From NCBI GenBank assembly GCA_035565335.1, contig DATMSO010000072.1, positions 8,910-72,909 on the forward strand: DNA of 64,000 nt, in the 5' to 3' direction. The translations under genes were made by a program, and so were the position numbers. Numbering within the stretch: position 1 is the first letter of the stretch; the number at the start of each line of letters is the position of its first letter. The stretch comes from Methylovorus sp035565335 (GTDB lineage: Bacteria > Pseudomonadota > Gammaproteobacteria > Burkholderiales > Methylophilaceae). The notes under the pieces were generated by a model, which was given only the letters and a program-made list of their open reading frames with translations, did no database searches and had not been told where the DNA came from. Shown here in pieces: positions 40,957 to 49,849 of this stretch.

Positions 40957-41703
40957 TCAGGGCTGATTTTTATTGAGCTTGCGTACGCCATCCGATTTTT
41001 TGCGCATGCGGATATTGATCATCTCCACCACCACCGAGAACGCCATGGCGAAGTAGATATACCCCTTGGGCACATGGAATTCCAGGCCTTCTGCCACCAG
41101 CGTCATGCCGACCAGTATCAGGAACGACAGGGCCAGTATCTTGATGGTGGGGTGGTTATCAACAAAATCGCCAATCGGCTTGGCCGCAAACAACATGACG
41201 CCCACCGCCAGAATGATGGCAATCGCCATGATGGACACATGGTCCGCCAGACCGACGGCGGTGATCACCGAATCCAGCGAGAACACCACATCCAGCAGTG
41301 CAATCTGCACCAGGCTCATGCCAAACGACGCTTTGGCCACGGCTATGCCATTGCTTTCCTCGGCTTCGCCTTCCAGGCTGTTATGAATCTCGTGCGTGGC
41401 TTTCGCCAACAGGAACAAACCGCCGCCGATCAGAATGATGTCGCGGCCGGAAATCGGTTGCGAAAACACACTGAACCACGGCTCGGTCAGGCTCATGACC
41501 CACGAAATGGAAAACAGCAGCGCCAGACGTGTGAGCATGGCGAGGCTGAGCCCCAGCCGCCTTGCCAGCGCGCGCTGGTGGGCAGGCAAACGCCCCACCA
41601 GGATGGAAATGAAGATAATGTTGTCGATGCCAAGCACGATCTCCAGTGCGGTCAGGGTGCCCAGGGCGATCCAGGCTTCCGGGCTTGCCAGCCATTCAAA
41701 CAT
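40957..41703 (-). CDS. TerC-family integral membrane protein
   Basis: 248 residues with about seven hydrophobic helices. The family's acidic membrane motifs are clear: LEIVLGIDNIIFISIL near the start and LLDVVFSLDSVITAVG in the middle. TerC proteins include tellurite-resistance factors and manganese exporters that help metallate secreted proteins. The short form here is like E. coli YgdQ. It is a single minus-strand gene, so the metal or substrate cannot be told from context. Confidence 0.88.
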   Translation of the reverse strand: MFEWLASPEAWIALGTLTALEIVLGIDNIIFISILVGRLPAHQRALARRLGLSLAMLTRLALLFSISWVMSLTEPWFSVFSQPISGRDIILIGGGLFLLAKATHEIHNSLEGEAEESNGIAVAKASFGMSLVQIALLDVVFSLDSVITAVGLADHVSIMAIAIILAVGVMLFAAKPIGDFVDNHPTIKILALSFLILVGMTLVAEGLEFHVPKGYIYFAMAFSVVVEMINIRMRKKSDGVRKLNKNQP

Positions 41704-41784
41704 GCGGTTCTCCGTTGTGTGTTGTCTACTTCATCAATAAAACGCCAGTCGATGACTGGCATTCTCAATATTCACTGCTGGGAC

Positions 41785-42294
41785 CTACCAGTATTTCGGA
41801 TAATTCCCCGGCCGAGTGGCATTGTTATACAGCAAGGCCACCAATGTCAGGATCAGCGCGCCTGTCAGCGTGGGCAACAGCAGGAAACTCCAGCCCGGCT
41901 GCAGCAGAAACACGATAACCGGGTTGGAGCCAGCTGGCGGGTGCACCGTACGCGTGATCATCATCAAGGCAATGGCGGTGCCTGCTGCCAGCGCCATTGC
42001 CCACCAATGCGGGCCAAAGAGCGTGAGGAACAGTAGCCCGGTGGCAGTGCTGAGGCCATGGCCCAGGATGATGTTGCGCGGCTGCGAAAAGGGCACGTCG
42101 GGGTAGCCGAACACGAGTACGCAGCTCGCCCCGAACGAACCCAGTACCAGCGCCATGGACCAATGCTCTGCCAGCCCTGCAATCACGGCTATGGCGAGAA
42201 AACCGCCGAGCCAGGCCAGAGCGATGGCTTTACCGGGCGCGCGAGGTGGCAAGGCAGCATGATCGCCTTTGAGTTTGCTTAACCAGTGTGACAT
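41785..42294 (-). CDS. HPP-family membrane protein
   Basis: 169 residues. The ATG at 42294 has an AGGAGA site; the frame is open much further but that part overlaps the next gene on the same strand. Four or five hydrophobic helices and the conserved TVHPPAGSNPVI motif, which names the HPP family, are visible. Some plant and cyanobacterial members are nitrite transporters of chloroplast or plasma membranes. Here the substrate is unknown. The upstream gene ends 22 bases before its start, so they may be cotranscribed. Confidence 0.85.
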   Translation of the reverse strand: MSHWLSKLKGDHAALPPRAPGKAIALAWLGGFLAIAVIAGLAEHWSMALVLGSFGASCVLVFGYPDVPFSQPRNIILGHGLSTATGLLFLTLFGPHWWAMALAAGTAIALMMITRTVHPPAGSNPVIVFLLQPGWSFLLLPTLTGALILTLVALLYNNATRPGNYPKYW

Positions 42295-42316
42295 GACTTC
42301 TCCTGTTGATTTGTTG

Positions 42317-42724
42317 TTATTGAATTGAGTGCGTGCGCAACTCGCAGGCGAGCGCACTTTGCAGCGGTAAAGCGGCGGCGGTGAAAAATTGCAGCATGGT
42401 TTCTGCCGACCAGGCATCCAGCATGATCTGCACAGTGCCCTGCGCACTGGTCTGCATGGGGTTCGCTTCGATGATGGTCCTGGCCTGATCCAGCAAGTCC
42501 AGCGAGGTGATGCAATCGGCTTTTGGCAGGAGCACGACACGCATGGTGCATGGTCTGCCGGTAGTGTCATTGGACTGGGTGTTTTGTAAGGGGGTGGCTT
42601 GATGGATATGCCAGGGGAAGAGATACAGCCCAAGGCTTTGCTCAGGGCGGCCGGGGATGACAGGGCAGGGCAGCTGGCTTGCCAGTAGCGACTGCAGTGC
42701 ATTCAGGCTGTGCTTGAGTGACAT
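42317..42724 (-). CDS. Uncharacterised protein, possibly DUF4255 (Pvc16 N-terminal)-like
   Basis: 135 residues. The start LKHSLNALQSLLASQ, the middle SLDLLDQARTIIEANPMQ and the end AWSAETMLQFFTAAALPLQSALACELRT follow the order of the DUF4255 domain, which in contractile phage-tail-like systems is a tail-tip or cap protein. The match is by eye and partial. There is no other tail gene nearby. It lies directly upstream of the HPP gene on the same strand. It could equally be an unrelated conserved protein. Confidence 0.5.
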   Translation of the reverse strand: MSLKHSLNALQSLLASQLPCPVIPGRPEQSLGLYLFPWHIHQATPLQNTQSNDTTGRPCTMRVVLLPKADCITSLDLLDQARTIIEANPMQTSAQGTVQIMLDAWSAETMLQFFTAAALPLQSALACELRTHSIQ

Positions 42725-42792
42725 GAAGGGGTCTCAATCCATCGCAAGGTAAGCAGCATACCTGATTCAGCGCATGGCATGCGCTTGCAATA

Positions 42793-42826
42793 GAACAAGA
42801 CCTCTCCGCAGGGGGAGATCTTGTTC
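42793..42826 (-). terminator. Hairpin after the chemoreceptor gene
   Basis: GAACAAGA and TCTTGTTC frame a GC-rich inner stem (CTCC/GGAG), nine bases beyond the chemoreceptor stop. The T-rich tail is weak, so termination is likely but not certain. Confidence 0.6.
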
Positions 42827-42834
42827 GGTGTCGA

Positions 42835-45800
42835 TTAAAACTCTTCCCAGTCGCCTTCGTCTGGCGCTTTCACCGCGACACGCAGCGCTGGGCTGGGACG
42901 TCCGCCGCCGCTTTCCGCACGGAATGGTTTGGGGCTGGGGAGCCGTGCGGCGGGAGCGCTGGCTCGGCCTGTATCGTTTTCGGAGGTCTTGAACTGGCGT
43001 ATGGATTCCACCAGATTATTGGCTTGCTCCATCAACGATTCGGCTGCAGCGGCGGCTTCTTCCACCAGAGCGGCATTCTGCTGGGTGACTTCGTCCATCT
43101 GCGTGACGGCCTTGTTAACCTGATCAATGCCCGAGCTTTGCTCAATCGAGGCGGCGGTAATTTCACCGACGATATTGGAAACACGTTTTACCGAGTTGAC
43201 GATTTCTTCCATGGTCTTGCCCGCGTTTTCCACCTGGCGCGTGCCTTCGGTGGTTTTGCCAACGGAGTCGGCGATCAGTTCCTTGATCTCCTTGGCGGCG
43301 ACAGCCGAGCGTTGGGCCAGATTCCGAACTTCACCGGCGACCACTGCAAATCCACGGCCCTGTTCGCCGGCACGGGCGGCTTCCACCGCGGCATTTAGCG
43401 CCAGGATGTTGGTCTGGAAGGCAATGCCGTCAATGACGGAAATGATGTCTTCGATCTTCTGTGAGCTTTCGTTGATGGCGGCCATGGTGTTCACCACATC
43501 CGACACCACTTCGCCGCCACGCTCGGCAATGCTGGTAGCGGTCATGGCCAGCTGGTTGGCCTGCTTGGCATTTTCGGCATTCTGTTTCACGGTGGAGGCG
43601 AGCTGCTCCATGCTGGAGGCGGTTTCTTCCAGCGATGACGCTTGCTCTTCCGTGCGTTGCGACAGATCGATATTGCCTTTTGAAATTTCGTTGGCGGCAG
43701 TGTTGATGGTTTCCGCCGCCTCTTTGACCGTGACAATCGGGGTGGCGATCATTTCCAGGGTTTCGTTCACGCCTTCGACTATCTTGCGGAAATCGCCCTG
43801 GTGACGGCCGGCATCGGCACGCACATACACCCGGCCATCGCGCGCGGCGTCTGCCAGCATGCCGGCATCCTGCACCAGCGCATTAATGGCGCTGATACAG
43901 GTGTTCAGGTTCTGCCGTATGGTGTTGAAGTCGCCCTGGTATTGTTCCGTAATGGCCGGCGGGATATGCCCCTGGGAGATGCGGTTAACGCAGTCGGCGG
44001 CCACATTCAAGGGCCCGATGACCGCATCTAGCGTGTTATTGACGCCTTCGACAATCTTGCGGAAATCGCCCTCATGACGGCTGGCATCGGCGCGGGTAGA
44101 CAGCAGGCCCTGTGCGCCTGCATCGGCCAGCATGGCGGTATCGGCGACCATGGCATTGATGGCGTCTATACACTGGTTGAGGTTGTTTTTCAGGGTATTG
44201 AAATCACCGCTGTATTCATCGGTGATCTTGGCCGGGATGTTGCCCTTGGAAATGGCATCCACATAGTGCGCAGCGACATTCAGCGGGCCGATGACCGCAT
44301 CCAGCGTGTGGTTGACGCCCTCGACAATCTTACGGAAATCGCCCTGGTGGCGGCTGGCATCCGCGCGGGTGGAGAGATTGCCTGCAATGGCTGCCTGAGC
44401 CAGCATATCGGCGTCGGCAATCAGGCTCTTGAGGTTGCTGCGCACCTGCTCAATGGTCTGGTTGATGTCCGCCTTCTTGCCGGGGAAGCGTTCCAGCGGC
44501 GCTTCAAAATTGCCCTCACCAAAGGCCTTCACCACATGCATGGCTTTGTTGTTGAGTTCGATATGACCTTGCACCATGCTGTTCACACCATGGGCCAGGT
44601 CTTTAAATGCACCTTCAAAATTACTTTCCGTGACGCGCGCATCGGTGTCGCCGCGGTCATGCGCATCGCTCATCACCGTCATCTGCGAAATCAGCGATTG
44701 TATATTGCTGCCCAGCTGTGCCATGGAGCCATTGAGGGCGCCCATTTCATCGCTGCCGCGCACGGTAATCCTGGTGGATAAATCTCCCTGGGACAGACGC
44801 TTGATGGTAACGACGCTCTCCTGCAGCGGGCTGATGACCATGCGGTTTAGAAAGAAGTACAAAATGCCGACCAGTACGATGACCGAGACGATACCCACGA
44901 CGATGGCAATATTGCGTATGGTATAAATCTGCGCCATCACCACATCCATGGGGACCGTAAGAACCAAGGCCCAAGGAGTAACGCTATTGCCGATCTTGAT
45001 CGGGGCATAGGTACGGTAGACAGAAGTCCCGGAAGCATCCTTATCCATATGGCTGAAGGCCGTGCCCGCCTGAATTTTTTGCAGAATGTCCTTGGCGTTA
45101 TCACCCTGCGCCATGGGTTTTCCGATGTTTTCCGGGTTGGCGCTGGCCACATAGTTACCGCCGTAGGTAATCAGCTCGGCATAACTGCCGACATAAGGCT
45201 TGATGGCGCCAACGATGCTTTGCATGCCAGATAGGGGAATATCGAAGCCGGTGTCCCCGACAAAAACATCCTTGTACTGCATGGGAATGCTGATGGTGGT
45301 AATGAGGGTGTCTTTACCCGCAATCTTGTACATATAGGGTTCCAGCAGGGTTTCCCTGCCCGAATTTTTGGCCAGCAGATAATAATCGCCGGCGCCCGGC
45401 GTGGTGTAATCCAGCAAGGCTTCCAGAATCACCGAGCCGCTGCCGCTATTCCAGTAGGGAATATAGCGCCCGGTGGCGTCATGGCCGGGAGCATTGACGA
45501 AATCCTTGTCCTTGCCATCAAAAGCGTTGGGTTCCCAGAGCGTCCATGCGCCGACCAGATCAGGATTTTGCCGTAGCGAGTTCGCCAGCAAATCATCCAC
45601 TGCTGCGCGACTCTCCTGATGCGTGGCTTTCATCGCTAGCATGGCCCGGGCGTTGGCTCTCGCCGTGACCATGGCTCTATCCAGGATTTCCTGCGCCTGT
45701 TCCCGGCCCACCAGGGCGGACTCGTCCACCAGTTTCAGCGCGGTTTTCTTTTCTACCTCAATGGATTGGTTAATGATGGTCGCTATGGTGACGGTGAAGC

Positions 45801-45873
45801 CGATCAGCGCCACCACCGTCACTATCAGGGCAATCTTTAAACGTATGCTCAGGTTGGAAAGTGCGGATTTCAT
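42835..45873 (-). CDS. Methyl-accepting chemotaxis protein with poly-HAMP array and CheR/CheB tether
   Basis: 1012 residues, far longer than the usual 500-650. A membrane helix (about 12-35), a periplasmic dCache-like sensor (about 40-300), a second helix (about 325-347) and a HAMP are followed by a cytoplasmic array of HAMP-like units. Two nearly identical 91-residue units start RADASRH(Q/E)GDFRKIVEGVN, with a partial third. The signalling tip includes FQTNILALNAAVEAARAGEQGRGFAVVAGEVR. The protein ends GDWEEF, which fits the xWxxF pentapeptide that tethers CheR and CheB. Adaptation is therefore likely. The ligand is unknown. Confidence 0.93.
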   Translation of the reverse strand: MKSALSNLSIRLKIALIVTVVALIGFTVTIATIINQSIEVEKKTALKLVDESALVGREQAQEILDRAMVTARANARAMLAMKATHQESRAAVDDLLANSLRQNPDLVGAWTLWEPNAFDGKDKDFVNAPGHDATGRYIPYWNSGSGSVILEALLDYTTPGAGDYYLLAKNSGRETLLEPYMYKIAGKDTLITTISIPMQYKDVFVGDTGFDIPLSGMQSIVGAIKPYVGSYAELITYGGNYVASANPENIGKPMAQGDNAKDILQKIQAGTAFSHMDKDASGTSVYRTYAPIKIGNSVTPWALVLTVPMDVVMAQIYTIRNIAIVVGIVSVIVLVGILYFFLNRMVISPLQESVVTIKRLSQGDLSTRITVRGSDEMGALNGSMAQLGSNIQSLISQMTVMSDAHDRGDTDARVTESNFEGAFKDLAHGVNSMVQGHIELNNKAMHVVKAFGEGNFEAPLERFPGKKADINQTIEQVRSNLKSLIADADMLAQAAIAGNLSTRADASRHQGDFRKIVEGVNHTLDAVIGPLNVAAHYVDAISKGNIPAKITDEYSGDFNTLKNNLNQCIDAINAMVADTAMLADAGAQGLLSTRADASRHEGDFRKIVEGVNNTLDAVIGPLNVAADCVNRISQGHIPPAITEQYQGDFNTIRQNLNTCISAINALVQDAGMLADAARDGRVYVRADAGRHQGDFRKIVEGVNETLEMIATPIVTVKEAAETINTAANEISKGNIDLSQRTEEQASSLEETASSMEQLASTVKQNAENAKQANQLAMTATSIAERGGEVVSDVVNTMAAINESSQKIEDIISVIDGIAFQTNILALNAAVEAARAGEQGRGFAVVAGEVRNLAQRSAVAAKEIKELIADSVGKTTEGTRQVENAGKTMEEIVNSVKRVSNIVGEITAASIEQSSGIDQVNKAVTQMDEVTQQNAALVEEAAAAAESLMEQANNLVESIRQFKTSENDTGRASAPAARLPSPKPFRAESGGGRPSPALRVAVKAPDEGDWEEF
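43822..44367 (-). repeat. Tandem 273-bp repeats in the chemoreceptor gene
   Basis: Two full copies (44095-44367 and 43822-44094) and a partial third (about 43765-43821) encode the poly-HAMP units. The reading frame is kept because the period is exactly 91 codons. High identity between copies suggests recent duplication or gene conversion, and copy number may vary between strains. Confidence 0.85.
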
Positions 45874-46475
45874 AGAACCTCATAAAAAACATAGTGGAAT
45901 TCGTCTTTGGCATGCGCTGCCAAACCAGCCGGTGCGTGTAACGAGGGACTGCCCCGAAGCGTGCGATGGCTTGGCCTCTGCCATCGCCAGCTTATTAAAA
46001 TGAAGCGATATATTTTTATTACGACGACTTGGGCTAAAAGTTGAGGATTCCGGGTCGCTTTAATCCAACATACCTTCAATCTACTGACGGGTTTGCCTGC
46101 CATGTCAGATCTGCTCGCCGGTAAAAGACCTCGTGCCATGTGCAATCATAAGGTGATGGGCGAGGCTTAGATGGCCCTGCCGCAGGCCTGAAATGGCTGC
46201 CCTTAGGGGTAATTACTCCTGTCTGATCAATCTACTACTATCTTTCCCATTGGTGCCACCGGCATGGCAACAGTGCGGCTTAATCCGTTCTATCTCATCC
46301 ATATATTCATGGTTATTGATGAGATACATCGAACAAGCGCAAGGCGTAAATAATAAATTTTGTGGGTTTTGAGTATGGCAAATCTCATTCGTCTGCCCGC
46401 TTCTCAACCCAGATCGCCGTAAAAAGTCTGATTGCCAATGCCTTAGATACGATTTTTCATTCACAAGGGGTAGAA
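45874..46475. other. 602-base region upstream of the chemoreceptor gene
   Basis: No convincing gene. An open frame on the minus strand (46213-46572) has no protein-like character and overlaps a better plus-strand gene. The region should contain the chemoreceptor promoter. GCGATGGC (45963-45970) and GCCATCGC (45980-45987) form a perfect 8-bp hairpin in it. The right part, from about 46290, becomes AT-rich. Confidence 0.5.
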
Positions 46476-46685
46476 ATGAATCTATATGTTGTGTTGGTTT
46501 ACCTGGTCGGCAGTGTGAATGCCCATATAACAGAACCCATGGTGATTGATGGCATTGAGACAGAGACGGCATGTCTATCCCTGGCAGAAAAAATATCCAG
46601 CACCGGTGTCATGAAAGCACAGTGTTTCCTGTCGTCAAATAAAACCGCATCCGTTGAGCGCAAAGAGTCCGCCAGAAAAAATTAG
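46476..46685 (+). CDS. Small secreted or membrane-anchored protein of unknown function
   Basis: 69 residues from the ATG at 46476, which has AGGGG six bases upstream. The frame is open to 46362 but without a site there. The start MNLYVVLVYLVGSVNA looks like a signal peptide, and the mature part has two Cys (ACLSL, AQCFLSS) and a basic tail. I recognise no family. It begins a run of three small unknown genes with lower GC than the neighbourhood. Confidence 0.55.
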   Translation: MNLYVVLVYLVGSVNAHITEPMVIDGIETETACLSLAEKISSTGVMKAQCFLSSNKTASVERKESARKN

Positions 46686-46750
46686 CTGGGCGCATATTTG
46701 TTGGGGAGTTAACCCTTTTATGAATCGTGGTATTTCGCAGGAGTCGAGAA

Positions 46751-47047
46751 TTGGACTACGACAATTTCAGGCTTTTTGATCATTTGGCAGAGCTTGTCTG
46801 CTGTATCGATGAGTGTAAATTTAATCCGCGTGAACGTGAGCTGTTTCCCTTCTACTATTCAGAGGCTATCCAGATTATTGATCGCGTTGAGTCTCAGGGA
46901 TATAGCTCTTCAAAACTGAGGCTCTATCTGAATCAGATCAATGAGTACTTCAAAATCAATGATGTATTGATGAAGACCATTGATGATACGCATAATGAAA
47001 TTGCGCAGATCATGGGTGAGGAATCCAAATACTTATACGGCGAGTAG
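46751..47047 (+). CDS. Small helical protein of unknown function
   Basis: 98 residues if translation starts at the TTG at 46751, which has AGGAG seven bases upstream. A GTG at 46727 would add eight residues but lacks a site. An overlapping 19-codon frame from an ATG at 46720 runs through that ribosome-binding site and stops at 46777-46779. The protein is acidic and mostly helical (YSEAIQIIDRVESQGYSSSK, DDTHNEIAQIMGEES), with two adjacent Cys (VCCID). No family recognised. Confidence 0.5.
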   Translation: MDYDNFRLFDHLAELVCCIDECKFNPRERELFPFYYSEAIQIIDRVESQGYSSSKLRLYLNQINEYFKINDVLMKTIDDTHNEIAQIMGEESKYLYGE

Positions 47048-47415
47048 CCTTGTATCTCAAGCGGGCTGAGCCTGAGTCTGACAGCATGATGCCACGTATG
47101 TCATTGCCAGGCAGCCCGATCGCTACCAGCTGCTGATATTCTCTTTTTTTCTGTTTATCTTCATTTTGGGATGAACCCGCTGTTGCGATTACATATTCGC
47201 AAATCATAATTCTCCATATTAATTACATTTCTTATTGAACGATATACCGAACATACAGCGTTGTTATATCCCTTTCCTATGCATTAAATCCTGTTCCATC
47301 TTGATTAAAAAACAAAGAAAGATCATTATTGCTTCTTAATGGAACCAGTTCTTTGTAAAGTAATCTACAAAAGGCATTCCAACATCTTCCCTACCCAATA
47401 ATCGAGGAGTATTTA
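47048..47415. other. AT-rich intergenic region with a probable promoter
   Basis: 368 bases clearly richer in A and T than the flanks. The only supported element is TTGATT (47301-47306), 17 bases, CATTAT (47324-47329), a probable promoter for the next gene. No open frame of interest was found. Confidence 0.5.
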
Positions 47416-47685
47416 ATGGCCAACTATAAACGCCGAACAAAAGAAGAGATGATTAAAGATCTTGAAGAAAAGCTTAACAAGCTTAAAAATGCGGCTCCAA
47501 AAAATGAAAAGCCAGAATTGAGCATGAGTAGCGAAGGCCTTAGCGCCGTTGCTGATGCGGTAGACTTTGCAGCTAAAGCCAACAAGGTGAAAGTGGCAGA
47601 TATTCTTATTCTGATTGCAAAAGCCAAGCGTACAGGTCTGGTGATTGAGGGCGGTCGTCGCTCGCGTAATTCAGTTCAGTCCTGA
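47416..47685 (+). CDS. Small basic coiled-coil protein of unknown function
   Basis: 89 residues from an ATG with AGGAG seven bases upstream. The N-terminus is a charged helix (KRRTKEEMIKDLEEKLNKLK) that could form a coiled coil. A second helical part has AVADAVDFAAKANKVKVADILILIAKAKR, and the tail is basic (GGRRSRNS). The charge pattern would suit a nucleic-acid-associated oligomer, but I recognise no family. Monocistronic by spacing. Confidence 0.65.
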   Translation: MANYKRRTKEEMIKDLEEKLNKLKNAAPKNEKPELSMSSEGLSAVADAVDFAAKANKVKVADILILIAKAKRTGLVIEGGRRSRNSVQS

Positions 47686-48130
47686 TTGATGCTTGTGCGC
47701 AATACCACATTTGCCCCGATTTATTCTTCGATGTAGTGGTATTGAGCCTGCTGTTGAGGCGAGCAGTCTTAATGATGAGTCATATGCTTATGCTCAAGAT
47801 TTCTCGCCTCCTTCCCTCCTGATTTTTCAAGTATTTCAGATTTCTCATATTAGCGTTCTTGGCTATTTTTTCGGCCGAACGTCTTTCGTCTGTTTACTGC
47901 CTCCCGTCGATTCTGTTTCCTTTGCTCCTGATATAAGCGCATTTATTATGCATTCGATGCTTGCGATGACTGTGATGGGGGCGATGTGAGGAATCTGCCA
48001 GAATGTGTGCTGCCATAAGCCACGATTTATGTTTGCCTGTAATGGGATCATCCCAAGCAGCATGGTCTGTGGCATGATTTGTCTCTCTCAAATAAGTGCA
48101 TGTCGCACGCCCTGGCTGGCAGGATAATTT
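47686..48130. other. 445-base region before the sensor kinase
   Basis: An open frame at 47693-47989 has the composition of random sequence and no ribosome-binding site, so it is not called. GAGGCGAG (47756-47763) and CTCGCCTC (about 47805-47812) form an inverted repeat separated by about 41 bases. The promoter of the kinase gene must be here, but I cannot place it. Confidence 0.45.
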
Positions 48131-49849
48131 ATGAGTTTACGATTTCGCCTGAATCTGCTGATTACCTTGCTATTGCTCGTCTTTATGAGCGTAGTGGGGT
48201 TTGTGATCATTCGTGGCATGAAGGCCTCTACCCAGGAAGGGGTGGAAGCCGCAACACGCGTGACAGTGCAGCTTCTGGATACGGTGATTCTGAGTTCGTA
48301 TCAAAATCCCGAATGGGGCTATACCCATGAGGTTATGCATCGTTTTCTGCTGTCTCTTGGCCATGTCCGCAGCAATGAAATCATTCTTTATGACCTGCAT
48401 GGCAATCTGCTTTTCAAGTCACCACCCTCCAAATATCGCTCGGATGAAAATCCACCGCGCTGGTTCATCAAGCTGATCGAGCCTGAACAGGAAGTTGTGA
48501 TGCGCCGGATACGGTTCGGCATGCTGGTGGTGGTATCTAACCCGGGTGGCGCGATCCGTGAGGCCTGGAGCCGGCTAAGCAATCTGTTCTGGATCAACTT
48601 GGGCTTTTTTGTCGTCCTGAACGCCATGGTGTACTGGATGCTGGGGCGCTGGTTGCGCCCTGTGGAGCCTATGCTCAAGGCGATTAACCAGATGGAGCAA
48701 GGCGATCTGACCGTGCGCTTACCCGAATTCAAGCTCCCCGAGTTCTCCAAGATCGCGCATAACTTCAACCAGATGGGGGAGTCGCTGATGGCCCGCACCG
48801 ATGAAAGCCGTCGGCTGGCCTTGATTGTGAAGCAGACCGCAGACGCCATCATGATCCATGATCTGGATGGCAATATTTCCTTCTGGAATGCCGCCGCGCA
48901 GCGCATGTTTGGCTATGCGCCTGAAGATATCATCGGCAAGTCGGCGGCGATTCTGATTCCGCCGGGCTATGAGTCCGAGCTGGAATCCAACTTTGCCGCC
49001 ATCAAGCAGATGCAGAAAGTGGAAAACCACGATACGCAGCGCGTAGCCCGCGATGGCAAGCTGCGCGATATTTCATTAACGGCCGCGCCGCTGGTGGATC
49101 CGCACACCGGCGAGGTCATCGGTGAAATATGCAGCATGCGCGATATTACCGAGCGCAAGCAGGCAGAAGAGGCCGAACTGCGACTGGAGGAAAACCGCCA
49201 GCTGACGCAACTGATCCAGCACCACATAGAAGACGAGCGGCGCAGCCTGGCGCGGGAGCTGCATGATGAACTGGGACAATACGTGACCGCGATCAAGACT
49301 TTTGCCGTCGGCATTTCCAATAAAACCACGGAGGCCATGCCGGATATCGCGGCTAATGCGCAAACCATCGTGGCGGCCGCCAATCATATCTACGATGGCA
49401 TGCACAATATCATCCGTCAGTTGCGCCCCGGCTCGCTGGATAACCTTGGCTTGTCAGAAACGCTGCGCGATGCGATTACCAATTGGCAGGGCCAGCATCC
49501 AGATGTACGCTTCACGTTGAACTTATCCGGAGCGCTGGATGACTTAGGGGAGACGCTGAATATTAATCTTTTCCGCATTGTTCAGGAGTCAGTCACCAAT
49601 GCATTGCGGCATGCGCAGGCAACCCAGATTAATATACGCTTGATAAAAACAACGGAAGGCGCATTGCAGCTTTCCATACAGGATAATGGTGTGGGCATGA
49701 ATATTTGTAATGTGGATCAGTCCAAGCATTTTGGCTTGCTGGGCATGCGCGAGCGCGTGCAGGCGCTGCATGGAACCTTTAATGTGGATTCGCTCATGGA
49801 GCAGGGTACACAGATCGTGGTGAACATTCCTGCCGGAGGTGCTGCATGA
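48131..49849 (+). CDS. NarX-type sensor histidine kinase with PAS domain
   Basis: 572 residues. Two membrane helices (about 8-28 and 152-172) flank a small periplasmic sensor. HAMP (about 172-228), PAS/PAC (about 232-345), HisKA_3 with the phospho-His in RELHDELGQYVTAIK, and a HATPase domain with IVQESVTNALRHA and DNGVGMN follow. The HisKA_3 type always pairs with NarL-type regulators. The stop overlaps the next gene by four bases. The stimulus is unknown; the periplasmic part shows no nitrate P-box that I can see. Confidence 0.93.
   Translation: MSLRFRLNLLITLLLLVFMSVVGFVIIRGMKASTQEGVEAATRVTVQLLDTVILSSYQNPEWGYTHEVMHRFLLSLGHVRSNEIILYDLHGNLLFKSPPSKYRSDENPPRWFIKLIEPEQEVVMRRIRFGMLVVVSNPGGAIREAWSRLSNLFWINLGFFVVLNAMVYWMLGRWLRPVEPMLKAINQMEQGDLTVRLPEFKLPEFSKIAHNFNQMGESLMARTDESRRLALIVKQTADAIMIHDLDGNISFWNAAAQRMFGYAPEDIIGKSAAILIPPGYESELESNFAAIKQMQKVENHDTQRVARDGKLRDISLTAAPLVDPHTGEVIGEICSMRDITERKQAEEAELRLEENRQLTQLIQHHIEDERRSLARELHDELGQYVTAIKTFAVGISNKTTEAMPDIAANAQTIVAAANHIYDGMHNIIRQLRPGSLDNLGLSETLRDAITNWQGQHPDVRFTLNLSGALDDLGETLNINLFRIVQESVTNALRHAQATQINIRLIKTTEGALQLSIQDNGVGMNICNVDQSKHFGLLGMRERVQALHGTFNVDSLMEQGTQIVVNIPAGGAA

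Noticed and set aside
45900..46000. Possible c-di-GMP riboswitch upstream of the chemoreceptor
   Set aside because: A CCAAACCAGCC...GGGAC stretch looks superficially like GEMM, but it is on the strand opposite the gene and the GCAAAGCC core is missing. Only a simple 8-bp hairpin remains.
47693..47989. 98-codon plus-strand frame before the NarX-like gene
   Set aside because: No ribosome-binding site, random-like composition, and overlapping frames on the other strand of equal quality.
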